This document shows positions 7,379 through 16,364 of a stretch of 64,000 nucleotides of DNA, one piece after another. The stretch covers positions 73,721-137,720 of the forward strand of contig NZ_LGDW01000444.1 of the NCBI RefSeq assembly GCF_001280005.1, read 5' to 3'. The stretch's first letter is position 1. The number at the start of each line of letters is the position of its first letter. Made by a program: the position numbers and the translations under genes. The notes under the pieces are model-generated. The model was not told where the DNA came from. It saw only the letters and a list, made by a program, of their open reading frames with translations, and searched no databases. Source of the stretch: Streptomyces sp. NRRL WC-3618. GTDB taxonomy: Bacteria > Actinomycetota > Actinomycetes > Streptomycetales > Streptomycetaceae.

Positions 7379-7617
7379 GCGCTCGAACTCCCAACGTCGT
7401 CGGGCAGGGATCGCCCGTTGAGGATCAACGCCGCGGGTCCTGGCTGCGTCGCGTCCCGGATCTCGGTCCACCCGTGGTGAGGGCGCGGCTCGGTGAACCG
7501 GGCGCCGCCGACAGGGGGCGCCCGGTTCACCGAGGGGTAGCTGGTGCCGTACGCGTGCGTGCCACCGCGGATCGGGCCGGAGGTGGTGGTGACGATCGCG
7601 GAACCGGTTGGTGGCAT
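7375..7617 (-). pseudogene. Carboxylesterase type B, N-terminal stub
   Basis: ATG at 7617 behind CGAGGAAGT encodes MPPTGSAIVTTTSGPIRGGT, then SVNRAPPVGGARFTEPRPHH, GWTEIRDATQPGPAA, and then unrelated sequence to a stop at 7375. The IVTTTSGPIRG start, APPVGxxRF and GWxxxRDAT...PGP are the first ~60 residues of type B carboxylesterases; the active-site GESAGG region that should follow is absent. The fragment at 4954-5455 carries a later part of the same kind of protein, same strand and correct order. Confidence 0.7.
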
Positions 7618-7640
7618 GGGACTTCCTCGCCGAAGTGCGG

Positions 7641-7681
7641 GGTCGAAGGCCGTCACCACAGCGGGGCGACGGCCTTCGACC
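7641..7681. terminator. Stem-loop terminator of the MBL gene
   Basis: Perfect 14-base inverted repeat GGTCGAAGGCCGTC / GACGGCCTTCGACC with a 13-base loop, starting seven bases beyond the stop of the metallo-hydrolase gene on the minus strand. Confidence 0.65.
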
Positions 7682-7687
7682 GTACTG

Positions 7688-8587
7688 TCAGTACCGGGCG
7701 AACGGCGCCCAGTTCTTGATCTCGAACTCGTTGCCCCGGCTCGCCACCTCCAGTGCTCCGTGACCGCTGAAGTGCGCGGGCAGCACGAGGGCGTTGGTGT
7801 CCGCGGCCCAGCCGAGCAGCCTGCGCCGGGTAGCGCGAGCACGGACCGGGTCTTCGCAGAAGCAGCTGTTGTGGTCCGGGTGCAGGACCTGCAACGGGGT
7901 GTGCAGGACGTCACCCGCGAAGAGGGCTCGGTCGCCTTCGGACTCCAGCAGGACGACGCTCGTCCCCGGAGTGTGGCCTGCGGCGTCTTCCAGCCGCAGG
8001 TTCCCGTCGATCGTGTGGCTGCCTTCCCACAGCTGGACCTGGCCCGCCGCGTGGACGGGAGCGATGCTGTCGGCGAAGACGTTCTCGTTGACACCGCCCG
8101 CGATGCCGGAGTTGTTGGCCGGGTCCCAGAAGAACTCGAAGTCGGCCTTGGGCATCAGGTAGGTGGCGTTGGGAAAGGTGGGTACCCAGGCGCCGTCGAC
8201 CAGCCGGGTGTTCCAGCCGACGTGGTCGACGTGCAGGTGGGTGTTGATCACCAGGTCGACGTCCTCGGGCAGCACGCCTGCCGACGCGAGGTTCTCAAGG
8301 TAGTTCGATTTCAGATGATCCCACGCGGCGACCGCGGGCCGTGACTTGTCGTTGCCGACGCCGGTGTCGATCAGGACCGTCCTGCCCTCGCTGCGCAGCA
8401 GCCAGGTCTGCATGGCGGCCTGGACCACGTCGTCCTGATCACCGAGGTGATCGGGTACCAGCATCGAGCGGTTCTCCTGCCAGGCCGACGCGGGCAGGTC
8501 GGGGAGGAATTGCTCGGCGGGCAGGCTCGGGCCGTGCAGCTCTTCGACCCTGGTGATCGTGACGTCACCGAACTCGAGCTCGTTCAT
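7688..8587 (-). CDS. MBL-fold metallo-hydrolase (lactonase/hydrolase-like)
   Basis: 299 residues from the ATG at 8587. It has the metallo-beta-lactamase signature INTHLHVDHVGWN (HxHxDH), preceded by VLIDTGVGNDK, and later metal ligands in DAAGHTPGTSVVLL, LFAGDVLHTP and LVLPAHFSGHG. The layout matches the AHL-lactonase-like group of MBL hydrolases, which open lactones or hydrolyse esters in the cytosol; the true substrate is unknown. It shares strand with the NmrA-type gene upstream (237-base gap), so it may be separately transcribed. Confidence 0.85.
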   Translation of the reverse strand: MNELEFGDVTITRVEELHGPSLPAEQFLPDLPASAWQENRSMLVPDHLGDQDDVVQAAMQTWLLRSEGRTVLIDTGVGNDKSRPAVAAWDHLKSNYLENLASAGVLPEDVDLVINTHLHVDHVGWNTRLVDGAWVPTFPNATYLMPKADFEFFWDPANNSGIAGGVNENVFADSIAPVHAAGQVQLWEGSHTIDGNLRLEDAAGHTPGTSVVLLESEGDRALFAGDVLHTPLQVLHPDHNSCFCEDPVRARATRRRLLGWAADTNALVLPAHFSGHGALEVASRGNEFEIKNWAPFARY

Positions 8588-8824
8588 GTGTGTTACCCCA
8601 ATGGTTTCCGGTGGTGCGAGTGCTACCGGTGACTGGCTGGCAGGTTTTGGGCGTGCGGCAGTACCGCGCCTTACGGGGGGATTGCCGCTTGAGCGTGCTT
8701 CGCCCAAGCCGATGGGAACAGTGGCGCTGACGCCTGGATCAGGTGACGCTGACCCGGTGCGCCGGCGACGACGGGGTGCTCGGCGTCGTGACGAACTCCC
8801 CGCCTGCTGAGGGACGTACGACCG

Positions 8825-9727
8825 TCACGTACGAGGGCGGGCTTCAGGGCTCGCCAGATTCCAGTCCTGCGCCGCCGCCCAGTCGGCGAAGGTCTGCCAG
8901 GCCACCTCGGGGTGGTCGCGGCGCAGGCCCTCGACATCCACGTCCATGCCCTTGACGGCGAGGTAGCGGAACATGGCGGCCAGATCGGATGAGTGCGCAT
9001 CGACCTGGTCGAAGGGGACCGTCGCGAACTCGATCGGACGGCCGCAGACGCCGGAGAAGATCTCGGCGATCTCCGCACACGTCAAGCGGTCGGACGCCAG
9101 GTCGATGCGCCGCCCGGCGAACTCCTCGGGGTGTCGCAGGACGAGCGCCGCGAACGCGCCGATGTCGGCGGCCGGGATGAACGGCAGCGGCATGTCTGCG
9201 GGCAGAGGCAGGGCGAACCGGCCTTCGCGCAGGCCGCTCATCGTCGACTCGCCGGTGTAGTTGTCCATGAAGTTACCCGGGGCGATGACCGTCCAGGGGA
9301 TGCCCAGGTCCCGCAGACGCAGTTCGACGCGGTACTTGCTGTCGAAGTGGGGGATGCCGGTGCCGCGGTCCGCGTTGGCGGCAGAGGTGAACACGATGTG
9401 CCGGACGGCTTTGCTCGCGGCGGCGGCGTCGAGCAGCGCGAACGCCTGCCGCAGCTCCGCGTCGACATCGACAACGTAGGGCGTGGACATCGCGAACAGC
9501 GCATCGGCTCCGGCGAGCGCGGCATCCAGGCCGGCGCGGTCGTCGAAGTCGGCGTACGCAACCTCCGCGCCGAGCCGGCGCAATTCCTCTGCGGCCGCCG
9601 ACGACGGGTTACGGGTCAGCGCGCGGACCCGTGACCCTTGGCTGAGCAGGGCCCGAGCGGTGGCGCCGCCCTGGACGCCGGTCGCGCCGGTGACAGCGAC
9701 GATGGGCTGATAAATTGCCTGTGTCAT
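8825..9727 (-). CDS. NmrA-family NAD(P)-binding protein
   Basis: 300 residues from the ATG at 9727 (five codons inside a GTG alternative). The Rossmann dinucleotide motif VTGATGVQGGATARALL is at residue ~12, followed by RALTRNPSS, an NADP-preferring basic patch. Later segments ADALFAMSTPY, HIVFTSAANAD, KYRVELRLRDLGIPWTVIAP and GNFMDNY match the NmrA/HSCARG-like group that senses or uses NADP(H) or quinones. It diverges from the MarR gene with a 51-base shared promoter, so the MarR protein probably controls it. Confidence 0.88.
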   Translation of the reverse strand: MTQAIYQPIVAVTGATGVQGGATARALLSQGSRVRALTRNPSSAAAEELRRLGAEVAYADFDDRAGLDAALAGADALFAMSTPYVVDVDAELRQAFALLDAAAASKAVRHIVFTSAANADRGTGIPHFDSKYRVELRLRDLGIPWTVIAPGNFMDNYTGESTMSGLREGRFALPLPADMPLPFIPAADIGAFAALVLRHPEEFAGRRIDLASDRLTCAEIAEIFSGVCGRPIEFATVPFDQVDAHSSDLAAMFRYLAVKGMDVDVEGLRRDHPEVAWQTFADWAAAQDWNLASPEARPRT

Positions 9728-9761
9728 GCAGTGAACATACACGATTGCCTGCGTTGCGCAG
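9715..9761. promoter_or_regulatory. Paired 17-base repeats, probable MarR operator
   Basis: TTGCCTGTGTCATGCAG (9715-9731) and TTGCCTGCGTTGCGCAG (9745-9761) are direct repeats 30 bases apart; the second contains the dyad CTGCG-TTG-CGCAG. They fill the gap between the divergent NmrA and MarR genes and overlap the NmrA start, as expected of autoregulated MarR operators. A 30-base spacing is close to three helical turns. Confidence 0.6.
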
Positions 9762-9778
9762 ACATTGAGGAGCGGATC

Positions 9779-10252
9779 GTGCCCCTAGGTCATCGGCCGA
9801 CGTGGCTGGAACTGGACTCCCGGCGGTATCTGGCCTCCTATGTGCTGTTCAACCAGGCGGTGGCCGACCACCTGGGGTTGCACTCGACGGACGTGCAGTG
9901 CCTCAACCTGCTCGACATCGAGCCGGGCCCCTGTACGACAGGCAGGATCGCCGAGCTGACCGGCCTCACCAGTGGCTCGGCGACCAGGCTGGTCGACCGC
10001 CTGGAGAAGGCCGGGTACGTCATCCGGCGGCGGGACGAGCAGGACCGGCGACGGGTGCTTGTCGAGCCGGTGGCCGCCGCCATGCAGCGCTTCGGCGAGT
10101 TCTGGAACTCGCTCGACGAGGGCTGGCAGGCGATGCTCGACGGCTACACCGAACAGGAACTGGCCCTGCTCGGCCGCCACATGCGCCGCACCACCGAACT
10201 CGCCCGGCGACAGATCGAGCACCTGCGTGCCCTGCCGGCGGAGTCGAGGTGA
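9779..10252 (+). CDS. MarR-family transcriptional regulator
   Basis: 157 residues from the GTG at 9779, chosen because GAGGAG lies at optimal distance; an in-frame GTG at 9731 would overlap the operator repeats. A winged helix is visible: CTTGRIAELTGLTSGSATRL, then VDRLEKAGYVIRRRDEQDRR, where the DxRxxxV wing is the MarR hallmark. The flanking helices form the dimer interface. It faces the NmrA-type gene and is the likely repressor of that gene and itself. Its stop is followed at once by a truncated hydrolase on the other strand. Confidence 0.9.
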   Translation: MPLGHRPTWLELDSRRYLASYVLFNQAVADHLGLHSTDVQCLNLLDIEPGPCTTGRIAELTGLTSGSATRLVDRLEKAGYVIRRRDEQDRRRVLVEPVAAAMQRFGEFWNSLDEGWQAMLDGYTEQELALLGRHMRRTTELARRQIEHLRALPAESR

Positions 10253-10846
10253 GCCCTGCCGTACAAGCGCGGTGCCGCCAACGAACGCGCCGGGGGCACC
10301 ATGCGCAAGCACTTCGCCAGACAGGCCCGCGGCGGCTTCGGCGAGGGGTCGTACCACTTTCTCTGGCAAGGGGTGCTTGGTGATTTCGCCGAACAAGTCG
10401 ACCATCGCATCAGGATCACCGGACTTCCCGGCCATGAAAGACACGTCCTCCTCGGCCCCGGTTCCTTCGACGGAAGTCGACGGGGTCGGTGTAATTACTA
10501 TCTGCCCGAGCAGTCGTTCAGGTGCGAGTATGCGCAGATACTGCGCGTACTTCGCGCCCATACTGTGGGCCACGGTGACGAACCACTCGAAACCAGCATC
10601 ATCTGCAACCGAGAGAATTCCCTCGGCGTACCGCTGCACGGAATGGTCGAGCCCTTTGGCTGCGGAATCGCCGTGGCTGCGAAGGTCGACAGTAGTGAAT
10701 GTGCGTCCATGTGACGGAAGGTGCCGCAGAGTGTGGTCCCAGAACTGGCCCGTAGAGCTCCAGCCGTGAACGAAAACCACACCCAGCGCCCCCTCCCCTG
10801 TGGCGCGGTATTCGATTGCCGTGCCGTCGAGCGAACTTGTCCGCAT
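10253..10846 (-). pseudogene. Alpha/beta hydrolase lacking its C-terminus
   Basis: ATG at 10846 opens MRTSSLDGTAIEYRATGEGA, and VVFVHGWSSTGQFWDHTLRH (HGW oxyanion loop), TVDLRSHGDSA and VAHSMGAKYAQ (nucleophile Ser in AHSMGA) follow. After ~195 codons the frame runs past 10253 and reads antisense of the MarR gene, so the catalytic Asp/His end is gone. The fold is the usual alpha/beta hydrolase of esterases and haloperoxidases. A reader taking the whole 353-codon frame from this ATG as one gene would be misled by the joint near 10255. Confidence 0.7.
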
Positions 10847-11128
10847 ACGGTTTCTCCGCCGTGTCAACGTCGCCGCAAACGTGACTCCCTCACGGGATCA
10901 ACCCTCTGGAACATAGCGCTCCACCGCATATGGGAAGGGCAGCGGATGCGCCATCAAAACTCTGATCTTCGCACGCCTTGACACCTGCGACCCTGTCTGC
11001 TCAATTGTCGAAATCCTTGATGCTGTGCCCACAGTCGGCGCCCTGTCGTCAAGCATCAAAGCCCGACGAAAATGCTTCGATAACGATTCGGTAACCCTAC
11101 GTCTGTGTGTGCGCTAGGCTCCGACGGC
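10847..11128 (+). other. Non-coding gap upstream of the UvrA operon
   Basis: No credible ORF. It must hold the promoters of the truncated hydrolase (minus) and of the UvrA-sigma operon (plus). TAGGCT at 11115-11120 could be a -10 box placing the start of transcription at the GTG 11129. No SOS-type GAAC-N4-GTTC box is seen. Confidence 0.5.
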
Positions 11129-13975
11129 GTGATAGACCGCATCGTCATCAAGGGCGCTCGCCAGCATAATCTTCGTGACGTCTCTGTCGATTTGCCCAGA
11201 GACGCGCTCATCGTTTTCACTGGAGTATCGGGGTCGGGAAAGTCGAGCCTGGCTTTCGACACCATTTTCGCCGAAGGTCAGCGCCGCTATGTCGAGTCGC
11301 TCTCGGCGTACGCACGCCAGTTTCTGGGACAGTTGGACAAGCCGGACGTCGACGTCATCGAGGGACTCTCCCCGGCCATCGCGATCGGCCAGAAGACGAC
11401 CGGCCGCAATCCGCGCTCGACGGTCGGCACCATCACGGAGGTCTACGACCACCTGCGTCTGCTGTACGCCCGTGTCGGCCGCCCCCACTGCCCGCAGTGC
11501 GGGGAGCCGGTCAGCCGCCAGACGCCGCAGCGGATAGTGGACCGGCTTCTGGCGAAGGGCGAGGGTATACGCATCCAGGTGCTGGCCCCGGTTGTGCGCG
11601 ACCGCAAGGGCGGCCACACAGAGGTCTTTCGCCAGTTGACGGCTGACGGCTTCAGCCGGGTGCGGGTGGACGGCACGGTCCTTCCGCTGAGCAGGCCGCC
11701 GGCGCTGGACAAGGGCAAGGGGCATTCCATTGACGTCGTCGTGGACCGGCTGGCCGTCAAGCCGGGGATCCGGCAGCGCCTGACCGAGTCCGTCGAGACG
11801 GCTCTCGGTCTCGCCGGCGGTGTTGTGTGCGTCGACTTCGTGGACCTCGACACCTCCGATCCCGAGCGGGAGGTGAGGTTCTCGGAGAAGATGGCCTGCC
11901 CGCAGGCCCATGACATCGGTCTGGAGGCGCTGGAGCCGCGCCTGTTCTCCTTCAACGCTCCCTGGGGCGCGTGCCCGCAGTGCACCGGGCTCGGCTCGCG
12001 TACAGAGGTCGATCCGGGACTCGTCGTACCGGACACGGAGAAGTCGCTCGCCGGGGGCGCCATCGCGGCGTGGACGAACACCAGTGGCGCCGACTACTTC
12101 GCCCGGCTCCTCGAAGCGTTGGCGGCCGAGCTCGGCTTCAGCACCGCCACGCCGTGGGGTCAACTGCCCGCTGAGATCCGGAAGAAGGTGCTGTACGGCA
12201 CGCCGGGGCAGCTGCACCTCGCGTACCGGAATCGGCTCGGGCGCGAGCGGTCCCACCGCACCGGGTACGAGGGGGTGATCCCGCACATCGAACGGCGCCA
12301 TGCGCAGGCCTCGGGTGAGGGCTCCCCAAGCCGATTCGGCGGCTACCTGCGCGACGTGCCCTGCTCGGCTTGCGGAGGCGCGCGTCTGCGGCCCGGCGTG
12401 CTGGCCGTCACTGTGGGCGGACGCACCATAGCCGAGCTGACCGCGTTGCCGATGGACGAACTCGCCGCGTTCATGAGTACGTTGCCGCTGGAGGGCTGGG
12501 AGCGCCGGGTGGCCGAGGCGGTCCTCGCGGAGATCGGCGAGCGGCTGCGGTTCCTGCTCGACGTCGGGCTCGACTACCTGTCGCTGGACCGGCCCGCCGC
12601 GAGTCTGTCGGGCGGGGAGGCACAGCGCATCCGCTTGGCCACGCAGATCGGCGCGGGACTGGCCGGTGTCCTGTACGTGTTGGACGAACCGAGCGTGGGC
12701 CTGCACCAGCGGGACAACCGGCGGCTGATCGAGACGCTGCTGCGGCTGCGGGACCGGGGCAACACCGTGATCGTCGTCGAACACGATGAGGACACCATGA
12801 GGGTGGCCGACTGGGTGGTGGACATCGGTCCGGGAGCCGGAGAACACGGCGGGCACGTGGTGCACTCCGGGACGACGCGGGAGCTGCTGGAGCATCCCAC
12901 CTCACTGACGGGGGCGTATCTGTCCGGCCGCCGCCAGATTCCGCTGCCGCAGCAGCGCAGACCCCCCACACAGGGCCGCGAACTGTCGGTGCACGACGCG
13001 ACCGAGCACAACCTGAAGAACGTGACGGTGTCCTTCCCGCTCGGCCTGTTCACCGCGGTCACGGGCGTCTCCGGCTCCGGCAAGTCCACGCTGGTCAACG
13101 ACATTCTCCACACCGCGCTGGCCAAGTACCTCCACCGCGCTCACAAGGTGCCCGGCCGGCACCGCACCATCACCGGCACCGAGCACGTCGACAAGGTCGT
13201 CCAGGTCGACCAGTCGCCTATCGGCCGCAGCCCGCGCTCCAACCCGGCGACGTACACGGGTGTCTTCGACCACCTGCGCAAGCTGTTCGCCCAGACCCCG
13301 GAGGCGAAGGTCCGTGGCTACCAGCCCGGCCGGTTCTCCTTCAACCTCAAGGGGGGCCGCTGCGAGCACTGCTACGGCGACGGCACCCTCAAGGTCGAGA
13401 TGAACTTCCTGCCAGACGTGTACGTCCTGTGCGAGGTGTGCAACGGAGCCCAGTACAACCGCGAGACGCTGGACGTGCACTACAAGGGCAAGTCCATCGC
13501 GGACGTACTGGCCATGACCGTCGAGGAGAGCCTGGACTTCCTGGACGGGCACCAGATCATCTCCCGGCACCTGCGCATCCTGCACGATGTCGGACTCGGC
13601 TACGTCAAGCTCGGCCAGGCGGCCACGACCCTGTCCGGCGGCGAGGCGCAACGCGTCAAACTCGCCGCCGAGCTGCAGCGCCGCACCCGTGGGCGCACCC
13701 TCTATGTGCTCGACGAACCCACCACCGGGCTGCACGCCGACGACATACGCAAGCTGCTGGAGGTCCTTCACCGGCTCGTCGACGCCGGCAATACGGTCGT
13801 CGTCATCGAGCACAACCTCGATGTGATCAAGACCGCCGACTGGCTGATCGACCTGGGGCCGGAGGGCGGCCACCGGGGTGGCACGGTCATCGCCCAGGGC
13901 ACCCCCGAGCAGGTGGCCGCCCAACCGCATTCCCACACCGGACAGTTCCTGCGCGGATTGATGGAGGTGCGGTGA
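11129..13975 (+). CDS. UvrA paralogue (excinuclease ABC subunit A-like ATPase)
   Basis: 948 residues from the GTG at 11129 (another in-frame GTG lies at 11105); it aligns by eye with UvrA from [15 protein letters not shown] onward. Both ABC units are intact: Walker A GVSGSGKS at residue 32 and near 646, signature LSGGEAQR twice, and Walker [12 protein letters not shown] and [11 protein letters not shown]. Zinc sites appear as ACPQC...CSACG and CEHC...CEVC. As a UvrA it would bind damaged or drug-loaded DNA and load UvrB. It is somewhat shorter than housekeeping UvrA (~1000), and its place in an accessory island, coupled to a sigma factor, suggests a second UvrA, as seen for self-resistance UvrA proteins of the DrrC type. 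Confidence 0.85.
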   Translation: MIDRIVIKGARQHNLRDVSVDLPRDALIVFTGVSGSGKSSLAFDTIFAEGQRRYVESLSAYARQFLGQLDKPDVDVIEGLSPAIAIGQKTTGRNPRSTVGTITEVYDHLRLLYARVGRPHCPQCGEPVSRQTPQRIVDRLLAKGEGIRIQVLAPVVRDRKGGHTEVFRQLTADGFSRVRVDGTVLPLSRPPALDKGKGHSIDVVVDRLAVKPGIRQRLTESVETALGLAGGVVCVDFVDLDTSDPEREVRFSEKMACPQAHDIGLEALEPRLFSFNAPWGACPQCTGLGSRTEVDPGLVVPDTEKSLAGGAIAAWTNTSGADYFARLLEALAAELGFSTATPWGQLPAEIRKKVLYGTPGQLHLAYRNRLGRERSHRTGYEGVIPHIERRHAQASGEGSPSRFGGYLRDVPCSACGGARLRPGVLAVTVGGRTIAELTALPMDELAAFMSTLPLEGWERRVAEAVLAEIGERLRFLLDVGLDYLSLDRPAASLSGGEAQRIRLATQIGAGLAGVLYVLDEPSVGLHQRDNRRLIETLLRLRDRGNTVIVVEHDEDTMRVADWVVDIGPGAGEHGGHVVHSGTTRELLEHPTSLTGAYLSGRRQIPLPQQRRPPTQGRELSVHDATEHNLKNVTVSFPLGLFTAVTGVSGSGKSTLVNDILHTALAKYLHRAHKVPGRHRTITGTEHVDKVVQVDQSPIGRSPRSNPATYTGVFDHLRKLFAQTPEAKVRGYQPGRFSFNLKGGRCEHCYGDGTLKVEMNFLPDVYVLCEVCNGAQYNRETLDVHYKGKSIADVLAMTVEESLDFLDGHQIISRHLRILHDVGLGYVKLGQAATTLSGGEAQRVKLAAELQRRTRGRTLYVLDEPTTGLHADDIRKLLEVLHRLVDAGNTVVVIEHNLDVIKTADWLIDLGPEGGHRGGTVIAQGTPEQVAAQPHSHTGQFLRGLMEVR

Positions 13976-14979
13976 GCATGCCCGAGGTCAAGGAGCCGGA
14001 CGAGGTCGTGCTCATGGAGGACGAGACCGACGGACCCGACCCGCAGCTCTCGTCTTCCTCGGGCGCCTCGGCGGATCAGGTACGGGACTACCTGCGGCTC
14101 ATCGGCCGTGTCCGGCTCCTGAACGCCGAGCAGGAGGTTGAGCTCGCGAAGCGGATCGAGGCCGGCCTGTACGCCGAGAAGAAGCTCGAAGAGGAACCTG
14201 GCCTCCATCCCGCATTCCAGCGTGAGCTGCGCCTCCTCGCCGAGGACGGACAACGCGCGAAGTCCCACCTGATCGAGGCGAATCTGCGACTGGTCGTCTC
14301 CGTGGCCAAGCGGTACACCGGCCGCGGACTGCTGTTCCTGGACCTGATCCAGGAGGGCAACACGGGGCTGATCCGGGCCGTCGAGAAATTCGACTACGCC
14401 AAAGGGTTCAAATTCTCGACGTACGCGACCTGGTGGATCCGACAGGCGGTCTCCCGGGCCCTGGCCGATCAGAGCCGGACCATCCGGATCCCGGTCCACA
14501 TGGTCGAAGTCATCAACAGGGTGGCCAGGACCCGACGGGAGATGAGACAGGATCTCGGTATCGAGCCCACGCCGGAGGAACTGGCGGCAAAGGCCGGCGT
14601 GACGGTGCAGAAGCTGATGGAACTCGGCGACTACTCCAGGGAACCCGTGTCCCTGGACACCGCGCTGGGCGATAGCGGTGACAGCGAGTTCGGCGACCTG
14701 ATCGAGGACAACGACAGCATCTCGGCGTGGGACACGGTCGTGTTCGGGTTCCTGCGGGAGACCATCGAGCACCTGCTGGCGGAGATGACCCCGAGGGAGG
14801 CAGGCATCATCCGCCTGCGCTACGGCCTTCTCGACGCGCGACCGAGAACGCTGGAGGAGATCGGCGAGGTGTACGGAGTGACCCGTGAGCGCATCCGCCA
14901 GATCGAGTCCAAGGCGATGTCCAAGCTACGCCACCCCTCACGCTCGCAGGCACTTCGGGACTATCTCGATGCCATGTGA
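13972..14979 (+). CDS. RNA polymerase sigma factor, sigma-70 group 2 (RpoD/HrdB-like)
   Basis: 335 residues. The GTG at 13972 overlaps the uvrA-like stop (GTGA) with GGAGG five bases before it, so the genes are translationally coupled; an ATG at 13978 is an alternative. Regions in order: 1.2 ([20 protein letters not shown]), 2 ([52 protein letters not shown]), 3 ([12 protein letters not shown]) and 4 ([20 protein letters not shown]). Region 1.1 is absent, as in group 2 factors. It should recognise HrdB-like promoters. Its acidic Ser-rich N-terminus differs from HrdD at 33.5 kb. Confidence 0.92.
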   Translation: MSMPEVKEPDEVVLMEDETDGPDPQLSSSSGASADQVRDYLRLIGRVRLLNAEQEVELAKRIEAGLYAEKKLEEEPGLHPAFQRELRLLAEDGQRAKSHLIEANLRLVVSVAKRYTGRGLLFLDLIQEGNTGLIRAVEKFDYAKGFKFSTYATWWIRQAVSRALADQSRTIRIPVHMVEVINRVARTRREMRQDLGIEPTPEELAAKAGVTVQKLMELGDYSREPVSLDTALGDSGDSEFGDLIEDNDSISAWDTVVFGFLRETIEHLLAEMTPREAGIIRLRYGLLDARPRTLEEIGEVYGVTRERIRQIESKAMSKLRHPSRSQALRDYLDAM

Positions 14980-15074
14980 CGCGCTCCGGGGCCCGACCAT
15001 CTGACTCAGCGCTCACCCGTGAGTCCCGAGCTGGTGTGAGACCGCGTTTGAGATCTGACATGGGACGAGGTCAG

Positions 15075-16102
15075 GGTTGCGTCCAGGGAAGTGGTGTACG
15101 GGTTCGACCTGATCCGGGGGTTTGCTCCGGCATCGAGATGGGGCCCACATAGATGAACGGCCACCGGCTGATCTTCGAAGTGTCGAAGCCTCGAAGGAGA
15201 TCAGCGCGATGACCGCACCAGACAGTCTGCCCCTGCACGCCCTCGCCGAGGACAACCTCACCGCGGCGAGTCCCGATCTGCTGCGCGCGATGGTCAAGAC
15301 GTTCGCCGACGCACTCATGTCCGCGGAGGCCGACGCCCTCTGCAACGCTGAGTACGGACAGGTCAGCGATGAACGCGTCAACCACCGCAACGGCTACCGC
15401 CCACGCGAGTGGGACACCCGCGCCGGGACCGTCGAACTCGCCGTTCCCAAGCTGCGCCAGGGCAGTTACTTCCCGCACTGGCTCCTCGAACGCCGCCACC
15501 GGGCTGAGCAGGCCCTGATCTCGGTGGTCGCAACCGCCTACCTGCTGGGCGTTTCCACCCGCCGGGTCGAGAAGCTCGCCGAGTCCCTCGGCGTCACCCA
15601 GCTGTCGAAGTCCCAGGTCAGCGCGATGGCGAAACATCTGGACGAGCAGGTCGCCGCCTTCCGCAACCGGCCCCTCGACGCGGGCCCCTACGCATTCGTC
15701 TGGGTGGACGCACTGACCCAGAAGGTCCGCGAGGGCGGCCGCATCGTCAACGTACACGCGCTGATCGCGGTCGGCGTCAACGCCGACGGCCACCGCGAGA
15801 TCCTCGGCATCGACGTCGCCACCTGCGAGGACGGCGCCGGCTGGCTCGCCTTCCTGCGCTCGCTGACCGCCCGCGGCCTGAGCGGGGTTCAGCTGGTCGT
15901 CTCCGACGCGCACACCGGCCTGGTGAGCGCAATCGGTGCCGTTCTCCCAGGGGCTTCCTGGCAGCGCTGTCGAACCCACTACGCCCGAAATTTGCTCTGC
16001 CAGGTCCCGAAATCGGCTCAGCCGTGGGTGGCCACGCTGCTGCGGACCGTTTTCGAACAGCCCGACGCCTAGGCCGTGAAGGCCCAGATGCGGCACGTCC
16101 TC
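15075..16102 (+). mobile_element. IS256-family element, left part
   Basis: The left inverted repeat is at 15075-15098 (starts GGTTGCGTCC, ends AAGTGGTGTA); it matches 17 of 24 bases with the right repeat at 20972-20995. The transposase gene begins at 15209 and similarity stops after CACGTCCTC at 16102. The rest of the element resumes at 20608, so 4.5 kb of other DNA splits it. No target duplication is visible at 15075/20995. Confidence 0.75.
15209..16102 (+). pseudogene. IS256 (mutator-type) transposase, 5' part with amber codon
   Basis: ATG at 15209 behind AAGGAGA. It encodes MTAPDSLPLHALAEDNLTAA and then typical mutator-family segments (NAEYGQVSDERVNHRNGYRP, VELAVPKLRQGSYFP, WVDALTQKVREGG, VSDAHTGLVSAIGAVLPGA), with the first catalytic Asp in VWVDAL and the second in VSDAHTGL. 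A TAG at 16070-16072 interrupts EQPDA-x-AVKAQMRHVL, where homologues have Glu (GAG). The frame is then lost at the joint. The remaining third, with the catalytic Glu, is at 20608-20940. Confidence 0.8.
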
Positions 16103-16364
16103 GTCAAGGTGCCCGAATCCCGCAGGTGGTGGGAAACCCACCGCGTCACCCGGTGCGCCCATGGTGTCCAGCACTTCCGACACACACTCGTCGGCAGCCT
16201 CAGCCTCCAGTACGAGACCTGACCTTCCTCGCGGACACCGATCAGGCCCTCCGCCGTACACAGCGGAAAGCAGGCTCGCCCTCCGCCGAGGCCCTCGCCC
16301 TCCTCGCCAGCTGTAGCGCCCCCTCCTCACCCGCGCCCGTGACCCACACCTAGAATCCCAGGTC
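16103..16364 (+). other. Joint between the IS256 left part and the PucR gene
   Basis: No recognisable gene. The transposase frame continues for ~40 codons of unrelated sequence to a stop. The last bases contain the TAGAAT box of the next gene. Confidence 0.4.
16351..16356 (+). promoter_or_regulatory. -10 box of the PucR-type gene
   Basis: TAGAAT sits eight bases before the ATG at 16365; no Shine-Dalgarno sequence lies between, which suggests a leaderless transcript. This intact promoter shows that the gene arrived with its own control region. Confidence 0.45.

Noticed and set aside
6014..7480. 488-codon plus-strand frame opposite the MFS exporter
   Set aside because: Composition (Arg/His/Gln-rich) is typical of antisense frames in high-GC DNA; no start signal or motif.
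9785..10846. Single 353-codon alpha/beta hydrolase gene
   Set aside because: The last ~155 codons are exact antisense of the MarR gene, so only the first part is a hydrolase.
11098..11120. RecA-NDp or SOS-type damage promoter before the UvrA paralogue
   Set aside because: The bases upstream of TAGGCT do not match the RecA-NDp consensus, and no GAAC-N4-GTTC box is present.
11114..12895. 593-codon minus-strand frame opposite the UvrA paralogue
   Set aside because: No domain features; complete overlap with a strongly conserved gene.
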